The notes beneath the pieces were generated by a model. It had not been told where the DNA came from. It was given only the letters and a program-made list of their open reading frames with translations, and searched no databases. From an uncultured Actinomycetes bacterium (GTDB lineage Bacteria; Actinomycetota; Actinomycetes; Nanopelagicales; Nanopelagicaceae): a stretch of 33,014 bases of DNA. This document shows, piece after piece, positions 17,227 to 27,122 of the stretch (position 1 is its first letter; the number at the start of each line of letters is the position of its first letter). The translations under genes were made by a program, and so were the position numbers. The stretch is taken from assembly GCA_903907665.1 (NCBI GenBank), contig CAIVOW010000022.1, positions 1-33,014 on the forward strand, written 5' to 3'.

Positions 17227-17262
17227 CAAGTCAGAGTTGACTTGGGACGCTAGAAAATCTAG
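17227..17262. promoter_or_regulatory. Two inverted repeats in the CNNM/msiK divergent region (possible operators)
   Basis: 17227-17244 is CAAGTCAgagtTGACTTG, a perfect 7-bp inverted repeat (9 bp with one wobble). 17250-17262 is CTAGAaaaTCTAG, a 5-bp repeat. The first contains TTGACT (17237-17242), the best -35-like hexamer in the window, pointing to msiK; a weak TAGTTC lies 17 nt further on (17260). A regulator bound here could control both divergent genes. Confidence 0.5.
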
Positions 17263-17281
17263 TTCCACTCCAACGGATCGT

Positions 17282-17308
17282 CGGGCACGTTCCTGCCCGG
17301 AGAAGGAG
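17282..17308 (+). promoter_or_regulatory. Leader hairpin next to a strong Shine-Dalgarno of msiK
   Basis: CGGGCA-CGTTCC-TGCCCG (17282-17299) forms a 6-bp GC-rich hairpin that ends one base before AGAAGGAG (17301-17308), the strongest Shine-Dalgarno in the window, 7 nt before ATG 17316. It may stabilise the mRNA or modulate ribosome access. Confidence 0.5.
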
Positions 17309-17315
17309 CCTAACC

Positions 17316-18398
17316 ATGGCATCAGTTGTTTTCGAAGCAGCATCACGTATCTATCCAGGCACAACCAAGCCAGCTGTAGACAAGTTAAGTCTCACCATTG
17401 CTGATGGTGAATTTCTTGTCCTCGTTGGACCATCTGGTTGTGGAAAGTCAACATCACTCCGCATGCTCGCAGGCCTCGAGGAAATCGATGGCGGCTCAGT
17501 TCGTATCGGAGATCGCGACGTAACTAACGTTGCTCCTAAAGACCGCGATATCGCGATGGTCTTTCAGTCATACGCTCTCTATCCACATATGTCAGTTGCA
17601 GAAAATATGGGTTTTGCACTGAAGATTGCCGGAGTTGATAAAGTTGAACGCGATCGACGCGTACTAGAAGCAGCAAAACTTCTCGACTTAGAGCCTTATC
17701 TTGATCGCAAGCCAAAAGCTCTTTCGGGTGGACAGCGCCAGCGCGTTGCTATGGGTCGCGCGATTGTTCGCGAACCACAAGTTTTCTTGATGGATGAGCC
17801 ACTTTCTAACCTCGATGCAAAACTTCGTGTTGCAACACGTACACAAATTGCAGCGCTTCAACGTCGCCTCGGAATTACTACTGTATACGTTACACACGAT
17901 CAGGTAGAAGCAATGACGATGGGTGACCGCGTGGCAGTCATGAAAGATGGGTTATTGCAGCAAGTTGATACGCCTCGTAATCTTTATGAGCGTCCTGAAA
18001 ATTCATTTGTTGCTGGATTTATTGGATCCCCAGCCATGAACCTTCTCACTGCTCCCGTTGTAAACGGCAAAGGCAAGCTTGGTGACTTCACATTTGATGT
18101 TCCTGCATCTGCCGGGTCTTCAGTAATTGTTGGTGTCCGTCCAGAAGGCTTCACGCCAGCTTCAGAAGGCTTCCACGTTACGGTGGAGGTTGTGGAAGAA
18201 CTCGGTGCTGATGCATTCGTTTATGGAACACCGGCTGATGCCGATGTGAAATTTGCGCAATCCACTGATGAAGGTTCGCAAGTCATCGTGCGTTGGGACC
18301 CAAAGAATCCGCCAAAGCCAGGGCAGAGCATTACTGTCAGCGCAAAGCCAGATGAAATTCATCTATTTGATGTCACTTCTGGATTACGAATTAACTAG
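17316..18398 (+). CDS. msiK: Sugar ABC transporter ATPase, MsiK/UgpC/MalK type
   Basis: Energises CUT1-type sugar importers by ATP hydrolysis at the inner face of the membrane. The 360-residue protein has Walker A GPSGCGKST (38-46), Q-loop VFQSYALYP, ABC signature LSGGQRQR (136-143), Walker B VFLMDEP (156-162), the switch His in VYVTHDQ, then a C-terminal OB/TOBE regulatory domain from about residue 235 (ENSFVAGFIGSPAMN). No permease or binding-protein genes adjoin, so it is probably a shared ATPase like Streptomyces MsiK. Strong Shine-Dalgarno and a dedicated terminator make it a monocistronic, likely well-expressed unit. The leader contains a hairpin and possible operators. Confidence 0.92.
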   Translation: MASVVFEAASRIYPGTTKPAVDKLSLTIADGEFLVLVGPSGCGKSTSLRMLAGLEEIDGGSVRIGDRDVTNVAPKDRDIAMVFQSYALYPHMSVAENMGFALKIAGVDKVERDRRVLEAAKLLDLEPYLDRKPKALSGGQRQRVAMGRAIVREPQVFLMDEPLSNLDAKLRVATRTQIAALQRRLGITTVYVTHDQVEAMTMGDRVAVMKDGLLQQVDTPRNLYERPENSFVAGFIGSPAMNLLTAPVVNGKGKLGDFTFDVPASAGSSVIVGVRPEGFTPASEGFHVTVEVVEELGADAFVYGTPADADVKFAQSTDEGSQVIVRWDPKNPPKPGQSITVSAKPDEIHLFDVTSGLRIN

Positions 18399-18414
18399 AC
18401 TGAATTAATAATCG

Positions 18415-18453
18415 AAAAAGGCCCGGCCAATTTAATTTGGCCGGGCCTTTTTT
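18415..18453. terminator. Bidirectional Rho-independent terminator between msiK and icd
   Basis: An A tract, an 11-bp GC-rich stem (GGCCCGGCCAA with TTGGCCGGGCC), a 6-nt loop and a T tract. The A and T tracts on both sides let it work for msiK (+) and for icd (-). It is the only textbook terminator I find in the window. Confidence 0.93.
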
Positions 18454-18469
18454 AATCTATGTTAGTTTT

Positions 18470-19684
18470 TTAAACCATTGCTTTCTTGAGATTTTCATCA
18501 ATTGAGGCAAGAAAATCTTGTGTTGTTTGCCAAGGAGCATCCTTTGAAATCAAGGTTGCTAGGTCTTTTGTCATTTTTCCCTGTTCAACAGTTTCGATAC
18601 AAACCCGCTCTAGCGTCTTTGAGAATTTTGCTAGTTCAGGATTGTTATCAAGTTTTGCGCGGTGGGCTAGTCCTTGAGTCCAGGCAAAAATGGATGCAAT
18701 CGGGTTGGTTGAGGTAGCTCTTCCGGCTTGGTGTTCACGATAATGCCGCGTGACTGTCCCGTGCGCAGCTTCTGACTCACAAATTTTTCCATCCGGTGTC
18801 ATCAAAACAGAAGTCATTAGACCAAGTGATCCGTAGCCTTGCGCGACCGTGTCAGATTGAACGTCACCATCATAATTCTTACACGCCCAAACATATCCAC
18901 CATCGATGCGAAGTGACATTGCGACCATGTCATCTATCAGGCGGTGCTCATACCAAATACCAGCAGCTTCAAATTCTGCTTTGAATTCTGCTTGATAGAT
19001 TTCTTCAAAAATATCTTTAAATCGACCGTCATAGGCCTTCAAAATTGTGTTCTTTGTAGAGAGATAAACCGGGAATTTACGTAATAATCCATAGTTCAAC
19101 GATGCGCGTGCAAAATCACGAATTGAGTCATCGACGTTATACATAGCCATCGCAACTCCGGAAGACTCAAAATCAAAAACTTCATGAGTGGTTGGGGCTG
19201 AGCCATCTTCAGGAACAAATGAAATTGTTAATTTTCCTGGGCCGGAGACTTTGAAATCGGTGGCCTTATATTGATCGCCAAAAGCATGACGCCCAATCAC
19301 AATCGGCTTAGTCCAATGAGGTACCAGACGCGGAACGTTACTGATAATAATTGGCTCGCGAAAAATTACTCCGCCAAGGATGTTGCGGATAGTTCCGTTG
19401 GGAGACTTCCACATCTTCTTTAGACCAAATTCTGTGACTCGAGCTTCATCTGGAGTAATGGTGGCGCACTTTATTCCTACGCCATGCTTTTGAATTGCAC
19501 GCGCTGAGTCAACCGTGACCTGATCATCGGTAGCATCACGATTTTCCATGCCCAAGTCGTAGTACTCAAGATTGACATCGAGGTAGGGCAGAATGAGTGA
19601 ATCCTTGATGAACTGCCAAATGATACGAGTCATCTCATCGCCATCAAGCTCCACTACTGTTCCCGTGACTTTAATCTTGCTCAT
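18470..19684 (-). CDS. icd: Isocitrate dehydrogenase (NADP-dependent, eukaryote-like type)
   Basis: Oxidative decarboxylation of isocitrate to 2-oxoglutarate in the TCA cycle, making NADPH. Length of 404 residues and [15 protein letters not shown] (substrate-binding Ser94, Asn96, Arg100) place it in the homodimeric subfamily shared with mitochondrial IDH and mycobacterial Icd1, not the E. coli type. ATPDE-like [23 protein letters not shown] and the C-terminal [17 protein letters not shown] segment (NADP site) agree. It lies 43 nt downstream of mdh and ends at the shared terminator, so it closes the uvrD-to-icd run of minus-strand genes. A short GGAG lies close before the ATG. Confidence 0.96.
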   Translation of the reverse strand: MSKIKVTGTVVELDGDEMTRIIWQFIKDSLILPYLDVNLEYYDLGMENRDATDDQVTVDSARAIQKHGVGIKCATITPDEARVTEFGLKKMWKSPNGTIRNILGGVIFREPIIISNVPRLVPHWTKPIVIGRHAFGDQYKATDFKVSGPGKLTISFVPEDGSAPTTHEVFDFESSGVAMAMYNVDDSIRDFARASLNYGLLRKFPVYLSTKNTILKAYDGRFKDIFEEIYQAEFKAEFEAAGIWYEHRLIDDMVAMSLRIDGGYVWACKNYDGDVQSDTVAQGYGSLGLMTSVLMTPDGKICESEAAHGTVTRHYREHQAGRATSTNPIASIFAWTQGLAHRAKLDNNPELAKFSKTLERVCIETVEQGKMTKDLATLISKDAPWQTTQDFLASIDENLKKAMV

Positions 19685-19727
19685 CTGCTCCGCTTTCTTC
19701 TGTTGAGTTAAATTTAATCAATTCGAC

Positions 19728-20696
19728 TTAAAGGTCTTTTACATCCGCTTGCTTAGTGCGAACAGCCTCAGCTGCAGCTTTAAGTGCATCGACTTCTGTT
19801 GGAGTTAGCGAACCTTCGATAACTTTTACAACGCCATCTTTTCCAATAGTTGCTTCTACACCGAGGTAAACGCCGCTGATTCCATATTCACCATCAACCC
19901 AGGCACAGACAGGCATAACTTCACCCGAATCTTCAATCACCGCTTTTGCCATTCGAGCAGCGGCAGCAGATGGTGCGTAATAGGCTGAACCGGTTTTAAG
20001 AAGTGCGACGACTTCTGCGCCACCATTTCTTGTGCGGTCTACTAATTCTGCAATTTGAGTCTCATCCAAAAGTTGTGAGAGTGGCTTGCCATCAACAGTG
20101 CAACGACTTGGGACTGGAACCATCGTGTCGCCGTGTGAACCAAGCGTCAGCGTCTTTACCGATCCAACTTCAACACCAAGCTTTTCGGCTACAAAGTTGG
20201 TGAAGCGAGCAGTATCTAACATGCCGGCCTGACCCATTACCTTATTCTTTTTAAAACCAGTTGCTAGCTGCGTTAGCGCGGTCATTTCATCTAGGGGATT
20301 TGAGACAACGATTATCACTGCATTTGGTGAATGTTTTGCGATGTTTTCAGCAACTCCTCGGACGATGCCAGCATTCACGCCAATAAGATCCATTCGTGAC
20401 ATTCCTGGTTTGCGCGGTAGCCCTGCTGTTATAACCACTACATCAGAGTTAGCAGTTGCTTCATATCCAGCACCTTCAGCAGTAGTCGTTGCACCAATAA
20501 CTTTTGTTTCAAAGCCCTCGATTGAACGAGATTGGTTCATATCCAACGCTAATCCTTCAGGTTTACCTTCCAGAATATCTGTAAGAACTACTGTCTCGAA
20601 AAGATTGTATTCTGCTAGACGAAGCGCGGTGGTCGACCCATAAAAACCGGCTCCTACTACTGTGACTTTACCTTTGAGATTCTTCTTATCTGACAT
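19728..20696 (-). CDS. mdh: Malate dehydrogenase (LDH-like type)
   Basis: NAD-dependent oxidation of malate to oxaloacetate. The 322-residue product has the Rossmann loop GAGFYGST (15-22, with Tyr where Val is usual), the substrate loop GLPRKPGMSR (Arg95 and Arg101), VSNPLDEMT, and the active-site GSHGDTMVP with catalytic His188. The Arg-containing loop (Gln in lactate dehydrogenases) supports malate. It belongs to the LDH-like MDH group rather than the E. coli form. ATG 20694-20696 follows AAAGG at 6 nt; that Shine-Dalgarno is in a small hairpin. Next to DUF3017 and folD, as in Streptomyces. Confidence 0.94.
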   Translation of the reverse strand: MSDKKNLKGKVTVVGAGFYGSTTALRLAEYNLFETVVLTDILEGKPEGLALDMNQSRSIEGFETKVIGATTTAEGAGYEATANSDVVVITAGLPRKPGMSRMDLIGVNAGIVRGVAENIAKHSPNAVIIVVSNPLDEMTALTQLATGFKKNKVMGQAGMLDTARFTNFVAEKLGVEVGSVKTLTLGSHGDTMVPVPSRCTVDGKPLSQLLDETQIAELVDRTRNGGAEVVALLKTGSAYYAPSAAAARMAKAVIEDSGEVMPVCAWVDGEYGISGVYLGVEATIGKDGVVKVIEGSLTPTEVDALKAAAEAVRTKQADVKDL

Positions 20697-20701
20697 GGCT
20701 T

Positions 20702-20716
20702 ACCTTTCCAAAAGGT
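20702..20716 (-). promoter_or_regulatory. Hairpin covering the mdh ribosome binding site
   Basis: On the mRNA strand ACCTTT-TGG-AAAGGT pairs six bases around a 3-nt loop. The 3' arm contains the AAAGG Shine-Dalgarno, so folding would reduce mdh translation. A 9-bp palindrome GTTCAGAAC follows at 20718-20726 on the plus strand. Confidence 0.4.
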
Positions 20717-20746
20717 GGTTCAGAACTATTAAATACCGGTTGAATG

Positions 20747-20992
20747 TTACCCCGCATGCGGCAGTGTTAAAGACACGATAAAAAGGGTTCCCGCGATGAG
20801 TAGTGGCAGAAATAACTCAATTCTGCGCTTCATTCCCAGAATTAGATAACGAGAATAGGCATATCCACCCATCCCGATAGCCAGTACGAGAGAGCCGCTC
20901 CGGATTTTTCCAAAAAGTGCCAGAACGATTCCGAGGATGATGAGTGCTAGCCCAGCGAAGCGCAACTTTTCAAAAGTAAATATATTCTTCAT
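20747..20992 (-). CDS. DUF3017-family small membrane protein
   Basis: An 81-residue protein with three predicted membrane segments (about residues 10-27, 32-50 and 58-78) separated by short basic loops ([13 protein letters not shown]). No enzymatic motif is seen and the function is unknown. Its start overlaps the folD stop by 4 nt (ATGA) and mdh follows 50 nt later; a small DUF3017 membrane protein sits in exactly this place between folD and mdh in Streptomyces, which is the main basis for the family name. Confidence 0.75.
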   Translation of the reverse strand: MKNIFTFEKLRFAGLALIILGIVLALFGKIRSGSLVLAIGMGGYAYSRYLILGMKRRIELFLPLLIAGTLFIVSLTLPHAG

Positions 20993-21828
20993 TTTGCGCG
21001 GGTAAAACTTTCAACAATGTTAGTAAGAAGCATGGCGCGTGTCATTGGGCCAACTCCCCCCGGCATCGGCGCAATATATGAAGCAATATTCGCAACATCG
21101 GGATGCACATCTCCTAGAAGCCCAGTAGCGGTCCGAGTAATTCCAACATCTAAAACAATTGCTCCATCCTTCACCATATCTGGAGTGAGAAAATGGGCAC
21201 TTCCAATGGCTGCAACAACGATATCTGCTCGTCGCGTATGTGATTTCACATCACGTGTGGCTGTATGAGTGATCGTAACCGTGGCATCGCTACCCTTTCG
21301 AGCTAGCAGCATTGCAAGTGGGCGGCCAACTGTAATTCCGCGACCCATTACAACAACTTCGGCAGCTTTGGTTGTGATGTTATAGCGATGTAAAAGTTCA
21401 ATAATTCCACGCGGGGTGCAGGGAAGTGGCGCTGGTTCACCGAGAATTAATTTACCAAGATTAAGCGGATGGAGTCCGTCGGCATCTTTAGCGGGATCAA
21501 TACTTTCTAAAATTTTATTGGCTAAAATTCCTTGAGGAAGCGGAAGTTGAACAATGTAACCAGTGCATTCCTTAGCGTTGTTTAAATCGTGAATCGCCGC
21601 AAGCACATCTTTCTCACTTGCAGTGGCGGGTAGGTCCACGCGAATTGAATGTATACCAACCTCTGCGCAATCGCGGTGCTTACCAGCTACATACGAGAGT
21701 GAACCGGGATCATCACCTACAAGAACTGTTCCAAGACCTGGCTTCATCTGCAGCGTATCTACTATCGCTTTAAGCTCACCTTTAATAACTGATGCAGTTA
21801 GCTTTCCATCAAGTAGTTGTGCGGTCAC
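20989..21828 (-). CDS. folD: Methylene-THF dehydrogenase/methenyl-THF cyclohydrolase
   Basis: Bifunctional enzyme that converts 5,10-methylene-THF to 10-formyl-THF, the donor used by PurN and PurH encoded just upstream. The 279-residue product has [11 protein letters not shown] with the catalytic Lys50, [24 protein letters not shown], the NADP loop GRGITVGRP (GRSxxVGxP in most homologues) and [14 protein letters not shown] near the end. GTG 21826-21828 lies 21 nt after purH. TAGGAT sits exactly 6 nt before it (leaderless promoter), but its AGGA could equally be a Shine-Dalgarno, so the gene may have both modes. Confidence 0.95.
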   Translation of the reverse strand: MTAQLLDGKLTASVIKGELKAIVDTLQMKPGLGTVLVGDDPGSLSYVAGKHRDCAEVGIHSIRVDLPATASEKDVLAAIHDLNNAKECTGYIVQLPLPQGILANKILESIDPAKDADGLHPLNLGKLILGEPAPLPCTPRGIIELLHRYNITTKAAEVVVMGRGITVGRPLAMLLARKGSDATVTITHTATRDVKSHTRRADIVVAAIGSAHFLTPDMVKDGAIVLDVGITRTATGLLGDVHPDVANIASYIAPMPGGVGPMTRAMLLTNIVESFTRAK

Positions 21829-21834
21829 AAGAGC

Positions 21835-21840
21835 ATCCTA
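21835..21840 (-). promoter_or_regulatory. -10 or Shine-Dalgarno of folD
   Basis: TAGGAT, GCTCTT, GTG on the minus strand. The spacing matches the leaderless rule, but AGGA within it also fits a ribosome binding site at 7 nt. Confidence 0.4.
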
Positions 21841-21849
21841 CCTTTTTAC

Positions 21850-23397
21850 TTAAGCATGAGAGAAATGTCGTGTACCGGTGAAAAACATTGCTATTCCTGC
21901 GCTTGTTGCCGCAGCAATTACCTCTTCATCACGTACTGAACCACCAGGCTGTACGATGGCGGTAATCCCAGCATCTATTAAAATTTGAAGTCCATCTGCA
22001 AATGGGAAGAAGGCGTCACTAGCTGCAACACTCCCGTGCGCACGATCACCAGCTCGAGAGACTGCAAGTCGGGCCGAATCAACGCGATTGACTTGTCCCA
22101 TTCCAACTCCGACTGATGCTCCTTCATGTGCGAGTAAAATTGCATTACTTTTCACGGCACGCACAGACCTCCAAGCAAACTCAAGATCTATAAGTGTTTC
22201 AGAAGATACAGCAGCGCCACTCACTTGCTTCCAATTAGTTGAAATATCTCCTTCTGCATCAACTAAATCACTTTCTTGAATCAGTACTCCACCAGAAATT
22301 GGACGCAATTCGCGGTTTGGTGTCTCAAAATTATCGACAGTTAAAATTCTAATAGAAGGCTTTTTCATCAAAATCTCGAGTGCAGCTTCTTCGAACGCGG
22401 GTGCTATAACAACTTCTGTAAAAATTTCTGAAAGCTTAGACGCCATCGCGGCGGTGACAATCCTATTAGCGGCAACAACCCCACCAAAAGCTGAGATTGG
22501 ATCGCACTCATGAGCTTTTGCATGTGCTGTTGCAATATCGGAAGCAATGGCAATCCCACAAGGATTAGCATGTTTGATAATTGCTACACATGGTTGCTCG
22601 TGATCAAATGCAGCTCGAAGCGCTGCATCAGCATCTGTATAATTATTAAACGACATCTCTTTACCGTGTAACTGTTTAGCGCTCGCAATTCCTTTAGGTG
22701 TCAATCCTGTATCACGATAAACATTTGCACTTTGATGGGGATTTTCGCCATAGCGCAGTCCAGCAATTCTTTCCCATACCCGAGCAGTCCATTCATCTGA
22801 AGTACTAGTTCGCTCACCCAACCAGGTAGCTATCGCTATGTCATATTCGGCTGTTCGACGGAAAGTTTCCATTGCGAGCACTGTCCGCTCCTCAAGGGTA
22901 AAACCACCGTTGGCAAGTGCTTCAAAGAGTCGAGCGTATTGCGAAGGATCAGATATCACGGCGACTGAGCCATGATTTTTTGCAGCACCGCGAAGCATGC
23001 TGGGTCCACCGATATCTATTTGCTCGATGCATTCTGCAAAATTCTCGGTATTAGCAATGGTTTTCGCAAATGGATATAAGTTAATAACGATCAATTCGAA
23101 GGGTTTAATGTCTTCATTCAAAATTGCAGCAAGATGCTCAGGGTTATTCTGATCTGCAAGTATCCCAGCATGAATTCTAGGATGCAGAGTTTTTACTCGC
23201 CCGCCCATCATTTCTGGAAATCCTGTGTACTCCTCAACCGGAATGACTGGAATCTGGGCGGCTGCTAGGGTTTTAGCTGTAGATCCCGTCGAGAGAATTT
23301 CTACACCGGCCGCATGTAGAGCTGTACCTAATTCAATGAGGCCTGTCTTGTCATAAACGCTTACTAGCGCTCTACGAATTAATTTAGGTGATCTCAT
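21850..23397 (-). CDS. purH: AICAR transformylase/IMP cyclohydrolase
   Basis: The last two steps of IMP synthesis: formylation of AICAR with 10-formyl-THF, then ring closure. The 515-residue product has the N-terminal MGS-like cyclohydrolase domain ([35 protein letters not shown]) and the C-terminal transformylase domain with IIKHANPCG and [13 protein letters not shown] 23395-23397 overlaps the purN stop (ATGA), so the two are translationally coupled. The bifunctional arrangement and the purN-purH order are standard for actinobacteria. Confidence 0.97.
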   Translation of the reverse strand: MRSPKLIRRALVSVYDKTGLIELGTALHAAGVEILSTGSTAKTLAAAQIPVIPVEEYTGFPEMMGGRVKTLHPRIHAGILADQNNPEHLAAILNEDIKPFELIVINLYPFAKTIANTENFAECIEQIDIGGPSMLRGAAKNHGSVAVISDPSQYARLFEALANGGFTLEERTVLAMETFRRTAEYDIAIATWLGERTSTSDEWTARVWERIAGLRYGENPHQSANVYRDTGLTPKGIASAKQLHGKEMSFNNYTDADAALRAAFDHEQPCVAIIKHANPCGIAIASDIATAHAKAHECDPISAFGGVVAANRIVTAAMASKLSEIFTEVVIAPAFEEAALEILMKKPSIRILTVDNFETPNRELRPISGGVLIQESDLVDAEGDISTNWKQVSGAAVSSETLIDLEFAWRSVRAVKSNAILLAHEGASVGVGMGQVNRVDSARLAVSRAGDRAHGSVAASDAFFPFADGLQILIDAGITAIVQPGGSVRDEEVIAAATSAGIAMFFTGTRHFSHA

Positions 23398-23996
23398 TTT
23401 TCCCTATTTATTTCTATTTTTTCCGATTTCTTTAAACCCTCGGAAGTAAATTTTTTGAGCGTCTCAACTATGAGTTTTCGCTCCACAATCTTAATGCGTT
23501 CGTGTAGTGACTCAACAGTATCTCCCGCTTCGACGCTGACGGGTGTTTGTGCAATCACTTCCCCAGTATCTACCCCGGCATCGACCCAGTGAACAGTAGC
23601 TCCAGTTTCACCGACTCCTGCTGCAAGTGCATCCCTCACCGCATGGGCGCCAGGGAAATGCGGCAAAAGCGCTGGATGGGTATTGATAATCAAATATTTC
23701 TCCACGAAGGAAGCTGGCAAGATTCGCATAAAACCTACGCTAACAATCAAATCTATCGAATCCGCTTCAATTAAATTTTCAAGTGCATCGCTCCACGCCA
23801 CTCGTGATTCAAATTCTGAATAATCAAGAAGAGAGGCTTGGATACTAAATGATGCTGCGACATCCAATACGGCAGCTGGTCGATCTGAAATCACTCGTAC
23901 TATTTCTAGATCAAGGTAACTCTCGCGCACAGCCTGCATAATTGAAGAAGCAAGTGAACCTGTTCCGGATGCAAGTAAAATAATTCTTTTTTTCAC
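23394..23996 (-). CDS. purN: Phosphoribosylglycinamide formyltransferase
   Basis: Formylates GAR with 10-formyl-THF in purine synthesis. The 200-residue product has the N-terminal [13 protein letters not shown] phosphate loop, the catalytic [16 protein letters not shown] (Asn105, His107) and [15 protein letters not shown] containing the catalytic Asp. It starts with GTG at 23994-23996, sharing one base with the stop of the perM-like gene. The C-terminus is Lys/Glu-rich. All catalytic residues appear intact. Confidence 0.95.
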   Translation of the reverse strand: MKKRIILLASGTGSLASSIMQAVRESYLDLEIVRVISDRPAAVLDVAASFSIQASLLDYSEFESRVAWSDALENLIEADSIDLIVSVGFMRILPASFVEKYLIINTHPALLPHFPGAHAVRDALAAGVGETGATVHWVDAGVDTGEVIAQTPVSVEAGDTVESLHERIKIVERKLIVETLKKFTSEGLKKSEKIEINREK

Positions 23997-25075
23997 TATT
24001 TTTTCAACTTCTTAAAAATCGCAGGCATGTAAAAGAAAAGTGATGCGATTACAAGTGCGCTAATTGCCGCAATCGATGTAGTTCGCTCAGGAAGTATTCC
24101 AGTGCGCCGCATAGCAGGAGTCAGCAATTCTCCTGAAGCAAAATAGGAAATTTCCCAAACAAAGAATATTCCCATAATAAATGTCCGAATGAGTTCTTTA
24201 TTCCGAGCTTTCCACGTCGAGTGAACTTTAGAAATTGTGTAATAACACCCAAGGAATAGAAGTGGCCAGAAAATTACCCCGATAAAGAGAAGTGAATGCT
24301 TTCCTGTAGGAAGCCCACCCAAAATTGGAATTGCAGGTATTTCGCGAAGAGAGAACGTTGACGCGCTCACCATTGTGTGAGCACCTAAACTAAATCCAGA
24401 ACCTGTTAAAAATCCTAGGCAAGCAAGTGCCATGTTAGGTAAGTAAAGGATCTGCAGCCCAGTAAATAGTAGAGCTCCGATGATCCCGGGCTGTACTACT
24501 ACTGCCAGATCGTTCATGACTCGCCAATGCGATATTAAGGATGCAGATAACACGAGTGCTGCTATGCCCCAAGCAATCGCAAATACATAAATGAGGGAAG
24601 CTAGTGCTGGTCTGGGATTAAATGTAAAAGTAGAGACTAGAGCCGTGATGCCGGCGCAAAGTCCCGCGTAATACCACATTGGGATAACTGAAGAAGTTGC
24701 AGTTAGTAGTGCAAGTACAACTGCAAATAAAGTATAAAAAAGAATATAGAAAATCCGAGCAGCTCGTACTTTTGGTGCAACTTGCGCTACTCGCAAAAAA
24801 GTTCTTCGAACTGCCCACATGGGGAAGAGGATCGCTCCAAGTGGCAATATCGAGAGAAATCCAGCGCCCTGCGCCGATGAGGACGTTAACTTAAAGGGTG
24901 AAAGATGCGAACCAAGCCACAACCACACTGCGCCACGAATCGGATCTGAGGTATTTCCACTTGTACTTCCAGCTGTAGCCCATGCCAGGAGTGAAATAAA
25001 AATGGCTGGAAACAAAGTAAGCGCCACGCCTTTCGATGCCTGAATGGCAGAAACGGAAAGGACGCGGCGCACCAT
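23996..25075 (-). CDS. PerM-like polytopic membrane protein (DUF6350)
   Basis: A 359-residue, strongly hydrophobic protein with about nine predicted membrane segments and short Lys/Arg-rich loops. No catalytic motif is visible. It lies between sucD and purN, the position of PerM (Rv0955) in M. tuberculosis, an integral membrane protein linked to cell division and persistence; the DUF6350 label is from that synteny and general appearance (e.g. the first extracytoplasmic loop with DPIRGAVWLWLGSH). Starts at ATG 25073-25075, 5 nt after sucD, and shares one base with purN, so it is embedded in the TCA/purine operon. A division role here is inference. Confidence 0.7.
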   Translation of the reverse strand: MVRRVLSVSAIQASKGVALTLFPAIFISLLAWATAGSTSGNTSDPIRGAVWLWLGSHLSPFKLTSSSAQGAGFLSILPLGAILFPMWAVRRTFLRVAQVAPKVRAARIFYILFYTLFAVVLALLTATSSVIPMWYYAGLCAGITALVSTFTFNPRPALASLIYVFAIAWGIAALVLSASLISHWRVMNDLAVVVQPGIIGALLFTGLQILYLPNMALACLGFLTGSGFSLGAHTMVSASTFSLREIPAIPILGGLPTGKHSLLFIGVIFWPLLFLGCYYTISKVHSTWKARNKELIRTFIMGIFFVWEISYFASGELLTPAMRRTGILPERTTSIAAISALVIASLFFYMPAIFKKLKK

Positions 25076-25080
25076 GAAAT

Positions 25081-25962
25081 CTAGCCTTTTAAGATTTTGC
25101 GCATTAGTTCAGCGGTTTCACTTGGAGTCTTACCTACCTTAACTCCTGATGCTTCTAACGCTTCTTTCTTTGCTTGGGCTGTACCAGAAGATCCTGAAAC
25201 AATTGCGCCCGCGTGTCCCATGGTCTTTCCTTCAGGAGCTGTAAACCCTGCAACGTATCCAACAACTGGTTTAGTTACATATTCGGCAATAAATGCTGCG
25301 GCTCGCTCTTCTGCATCACCACCGATTTCTCCAATCATCACAATTGCATCTGTATCTGGATCGTCTTGAAATGCGCGTAGGCAATCAATATGGGTTGTTC
25401 CAATTATTGGGTCTCCACCAATTCCAACAGCAGTGGAGAAGCCAAAATCTCGGAGCTCATACATCATTTGATATGTCAGAGTTCCAGATTTTGAAACTAA
25501 ACCAATTCTTCCAGGGCCGGTGATATCTGCCGGAATAATTCCAATATTTGATAGTCCCGGACTTATGAGCCCTGGACAGTTAGGACCGATTAGTCGGGTA
25601 GTTCCCTTGCTTTGTGCATATGCAAAAAATGCTGCAGTATCGTGCACCGGAATTCCTTCGGTAATCACAACAACTAACGCAATTGCTGCATCTATCGCAT
25701 CGATAACAGCGGCTTTAGCAAACTTTGGTGGCACGAAAACAACGGAGGCATTGGCTTGCGTCGCAGCAATTGCTTCTGCAACAGTATTAAAAACTGGTAG
25801 CGATTTCCCACCAATTTCTACAGTTTGTCCGCCTTTGCCTGGAGTAACTCCACCTACAACATTAGTTCCAGAAGCAATCATGCGGCCAGTGTGCTTAGTG
25901 CCTTCAGAACCAGTCATTCCTTGGACGATCAAACGCGTTTCTTTATTAATAAAGATAGCCAT
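25081..25962 (-). CDS. sucD: Succinyl-CoA synthetase alpha subunit
   Basis: Substrate-level phosphorylation step of the TCA cycle, forming a heterodimer/tetramer with SucC. The 293-residue product has the CoA-binding N-terminal part ([23 protein letters not shown]), [21 protein letters not shown], and the phospho-histidine loop GHAGAIVSG (His250). Start codon and the sucC stop share one base (TAATG), ensuring coupled synthesis with the beta subunit. Length and motifs are complete. Confidence 0.97.
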   Translation of the reverse strand: MAIFINKETRLIVQGMTGSEGTKHTGRMIASGTNVVGGVTPGKGGQTVEIGGKSLPVFNTVAEAIAATQANASVVFVPPKFAKAAVIDAIDAAIALVVVITEGIPVHDTAAFFAYAQSKGTTRLIGPNCPGLISPGLSNIGIIPADITGPGRIGLVSKSGTLTYQMMYELRDFGFSTAVGIGGDPIIGTTHIDCLRAFQDDPDTDAIVMIGEIGGDAEERAAAFIAEYVTKPVVGYVAGFTAPEGKTMGHAGAIVSGSSGTAQAKKEALEASGVKVGKTPSETAELMRKILKG

Positions 25963-27122
25963 TACTTAGCCGCCAATTCCGCAGCTTTTGCAGCTGCTCC
26001 ATCCATGGTGTCGAGTTGTTGCACCAGTGGGTGCGCTGCCTCATTGAGAATTCTTCGGCCTTCAATCACATTGTTTCCATCAAGGCGGACAACAATCGGC
26101 TTCGTAGCTTTATCACCCAAAATAGCGAGCGCGTGAACGATTCCATTTGCAACTGCGTCGCAAGCGGTGATTCCACCAAAAACGTTAACAAAGACGCTAC
26201 GAACATCTTTATCGCCCAAGATGATTGAGAGTCCATTAGCCATAACTTCAGCAGAAGCTCCTCCACCAATATCTAAGAAGTTAGCAGGCTTTACACCGTA
26301 CTTCTCCCCAGCATAGGCGACCACGTCCAAAGTGCTCATAACTAGGCCAGCGCCATTTCCAATTATTCCTACTTCACCATCAAGTTTTACATAATTGAGA
26401 TTAAGTTCTTTTGCTTTAGCTTCAAGCGGATTAGCAGAATCATGATCTACTAATTCAGCATGGGATGCATGTCGAAAATCTGCACTGTCATCCAAAGTAA
26501 CTTTGCCATCCAAAGCAACAATGCGACCGTCTTCTGTTTTAACAAGTGGGTTAATTTCCATAAGAGTTGCATCTTCTGCAACAAAAGCAGCCCAGAGTTT
26601 AACTAAGACATCAGCAACTTGATCTTGAACTTCTACTGGAAAATGTCCAAGCACAGCTATTTCTTTTGCCTTCTGGAGCGTCACTCCAACGTTTGGATTA
26701 ATACTTACCCGAGCTAATTTTTCTGGTTGTGTCTTTGCGACTTCTTCAATTTCCATTCCACCTGCGACCGAAGCCATCACCAAAAAATCTCGGTTTGCGC
26801 GGTCCAACAGAATTGACGCGTAATACTCCTCAGCGATTGGCGCTGCCTGAGCAATCATTACTTTATGAACAGTATGTCCCTTGATATCCATTCCAAGAAT
26901 TGCTGCTGCCTTCTCGCGCGCTTCTGCAGAATTCTCAGCTAGTTTTACTCCACCAGCTTTACCGCGGCCACCAATTTTTACTTGCGCCTTTACGACAACT
27001 CGTCCACCCATAACTGATGCTGCTTCTTCAGCTTCATCGGCAGTTGTTGCAACTGCGCCAGCTAATACTGGGATGTTGTGAGATTCGAATAGATCACGAG
27101 CTTGATACTCAAAGAGATCCAC
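25962..27122 (-). CDS. sucC: Succinyl-CoA synthetase (ADP-forming) beta subunit
   Basis: The ATP-grasp partner of SucD. The 386-residue product starts [20 protein letters not shown], the classic SucC N-terminus, with [12 protein letters not shown] (nucleotide loop), [19 protein letters not shown] (metal site) and [11 protein letters not shown] and [10 protein letters not shown] in the ligase domain. GTG at 27120-27122 is preceded by a weak GGGG ribosome site. An 87-nt gap separates it from uvrD, so it may have its own promoter; I see no convincing -10/-35 pair or leaderless spacing there. Confidence 0.96.
   Translation of the reverse strand: MDLFEYQARDLFESHNIPVLAGAVATTADEAEEAASVMGGRVVVKAQVKIGGRGKAGGVKLAENSAEAREKAAAILGMDIKGHTVHKVMIAQAAPIAEEYYASILLDRANRDFLVMASVAGGMEIEEVAKTQPEKLARVSINPNVGVTLQKAKEIAVLGHFPVEVQDQVADVLVKLWAAFVAEDATLMEINPLVKTEDGRIVALDGKVTLDDSADFRHASHAELVDHDSANPLEAKAKELNLNYVKLDGEVGIIGNGAGLVMSTLDVVAYAGEKYGVKPANFLDIGGGASAEVMANGLSIILGDKDVRSVFVNVFGGITACDAVANGIVHALAILGDKATKPIVVRLDGNNVIEGRRILNEAAHPLVQQLDTMDGAAAKAAELAAK

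Noticed and set aside
17216..17404. 62-codon open frame beginning in the msiK leader
   Set aside because: Overlaps msiK in another frame, runs through inverted repeats, low-complexity composition and no ribosome site; a shadow.
25520..25969. 149-codon plus-strand open frame inside sucD
   Set aside because: Antisense to strongly conserved sucD; Ala/Thr/Pro-rich composition is a by-product of sucD codon use.
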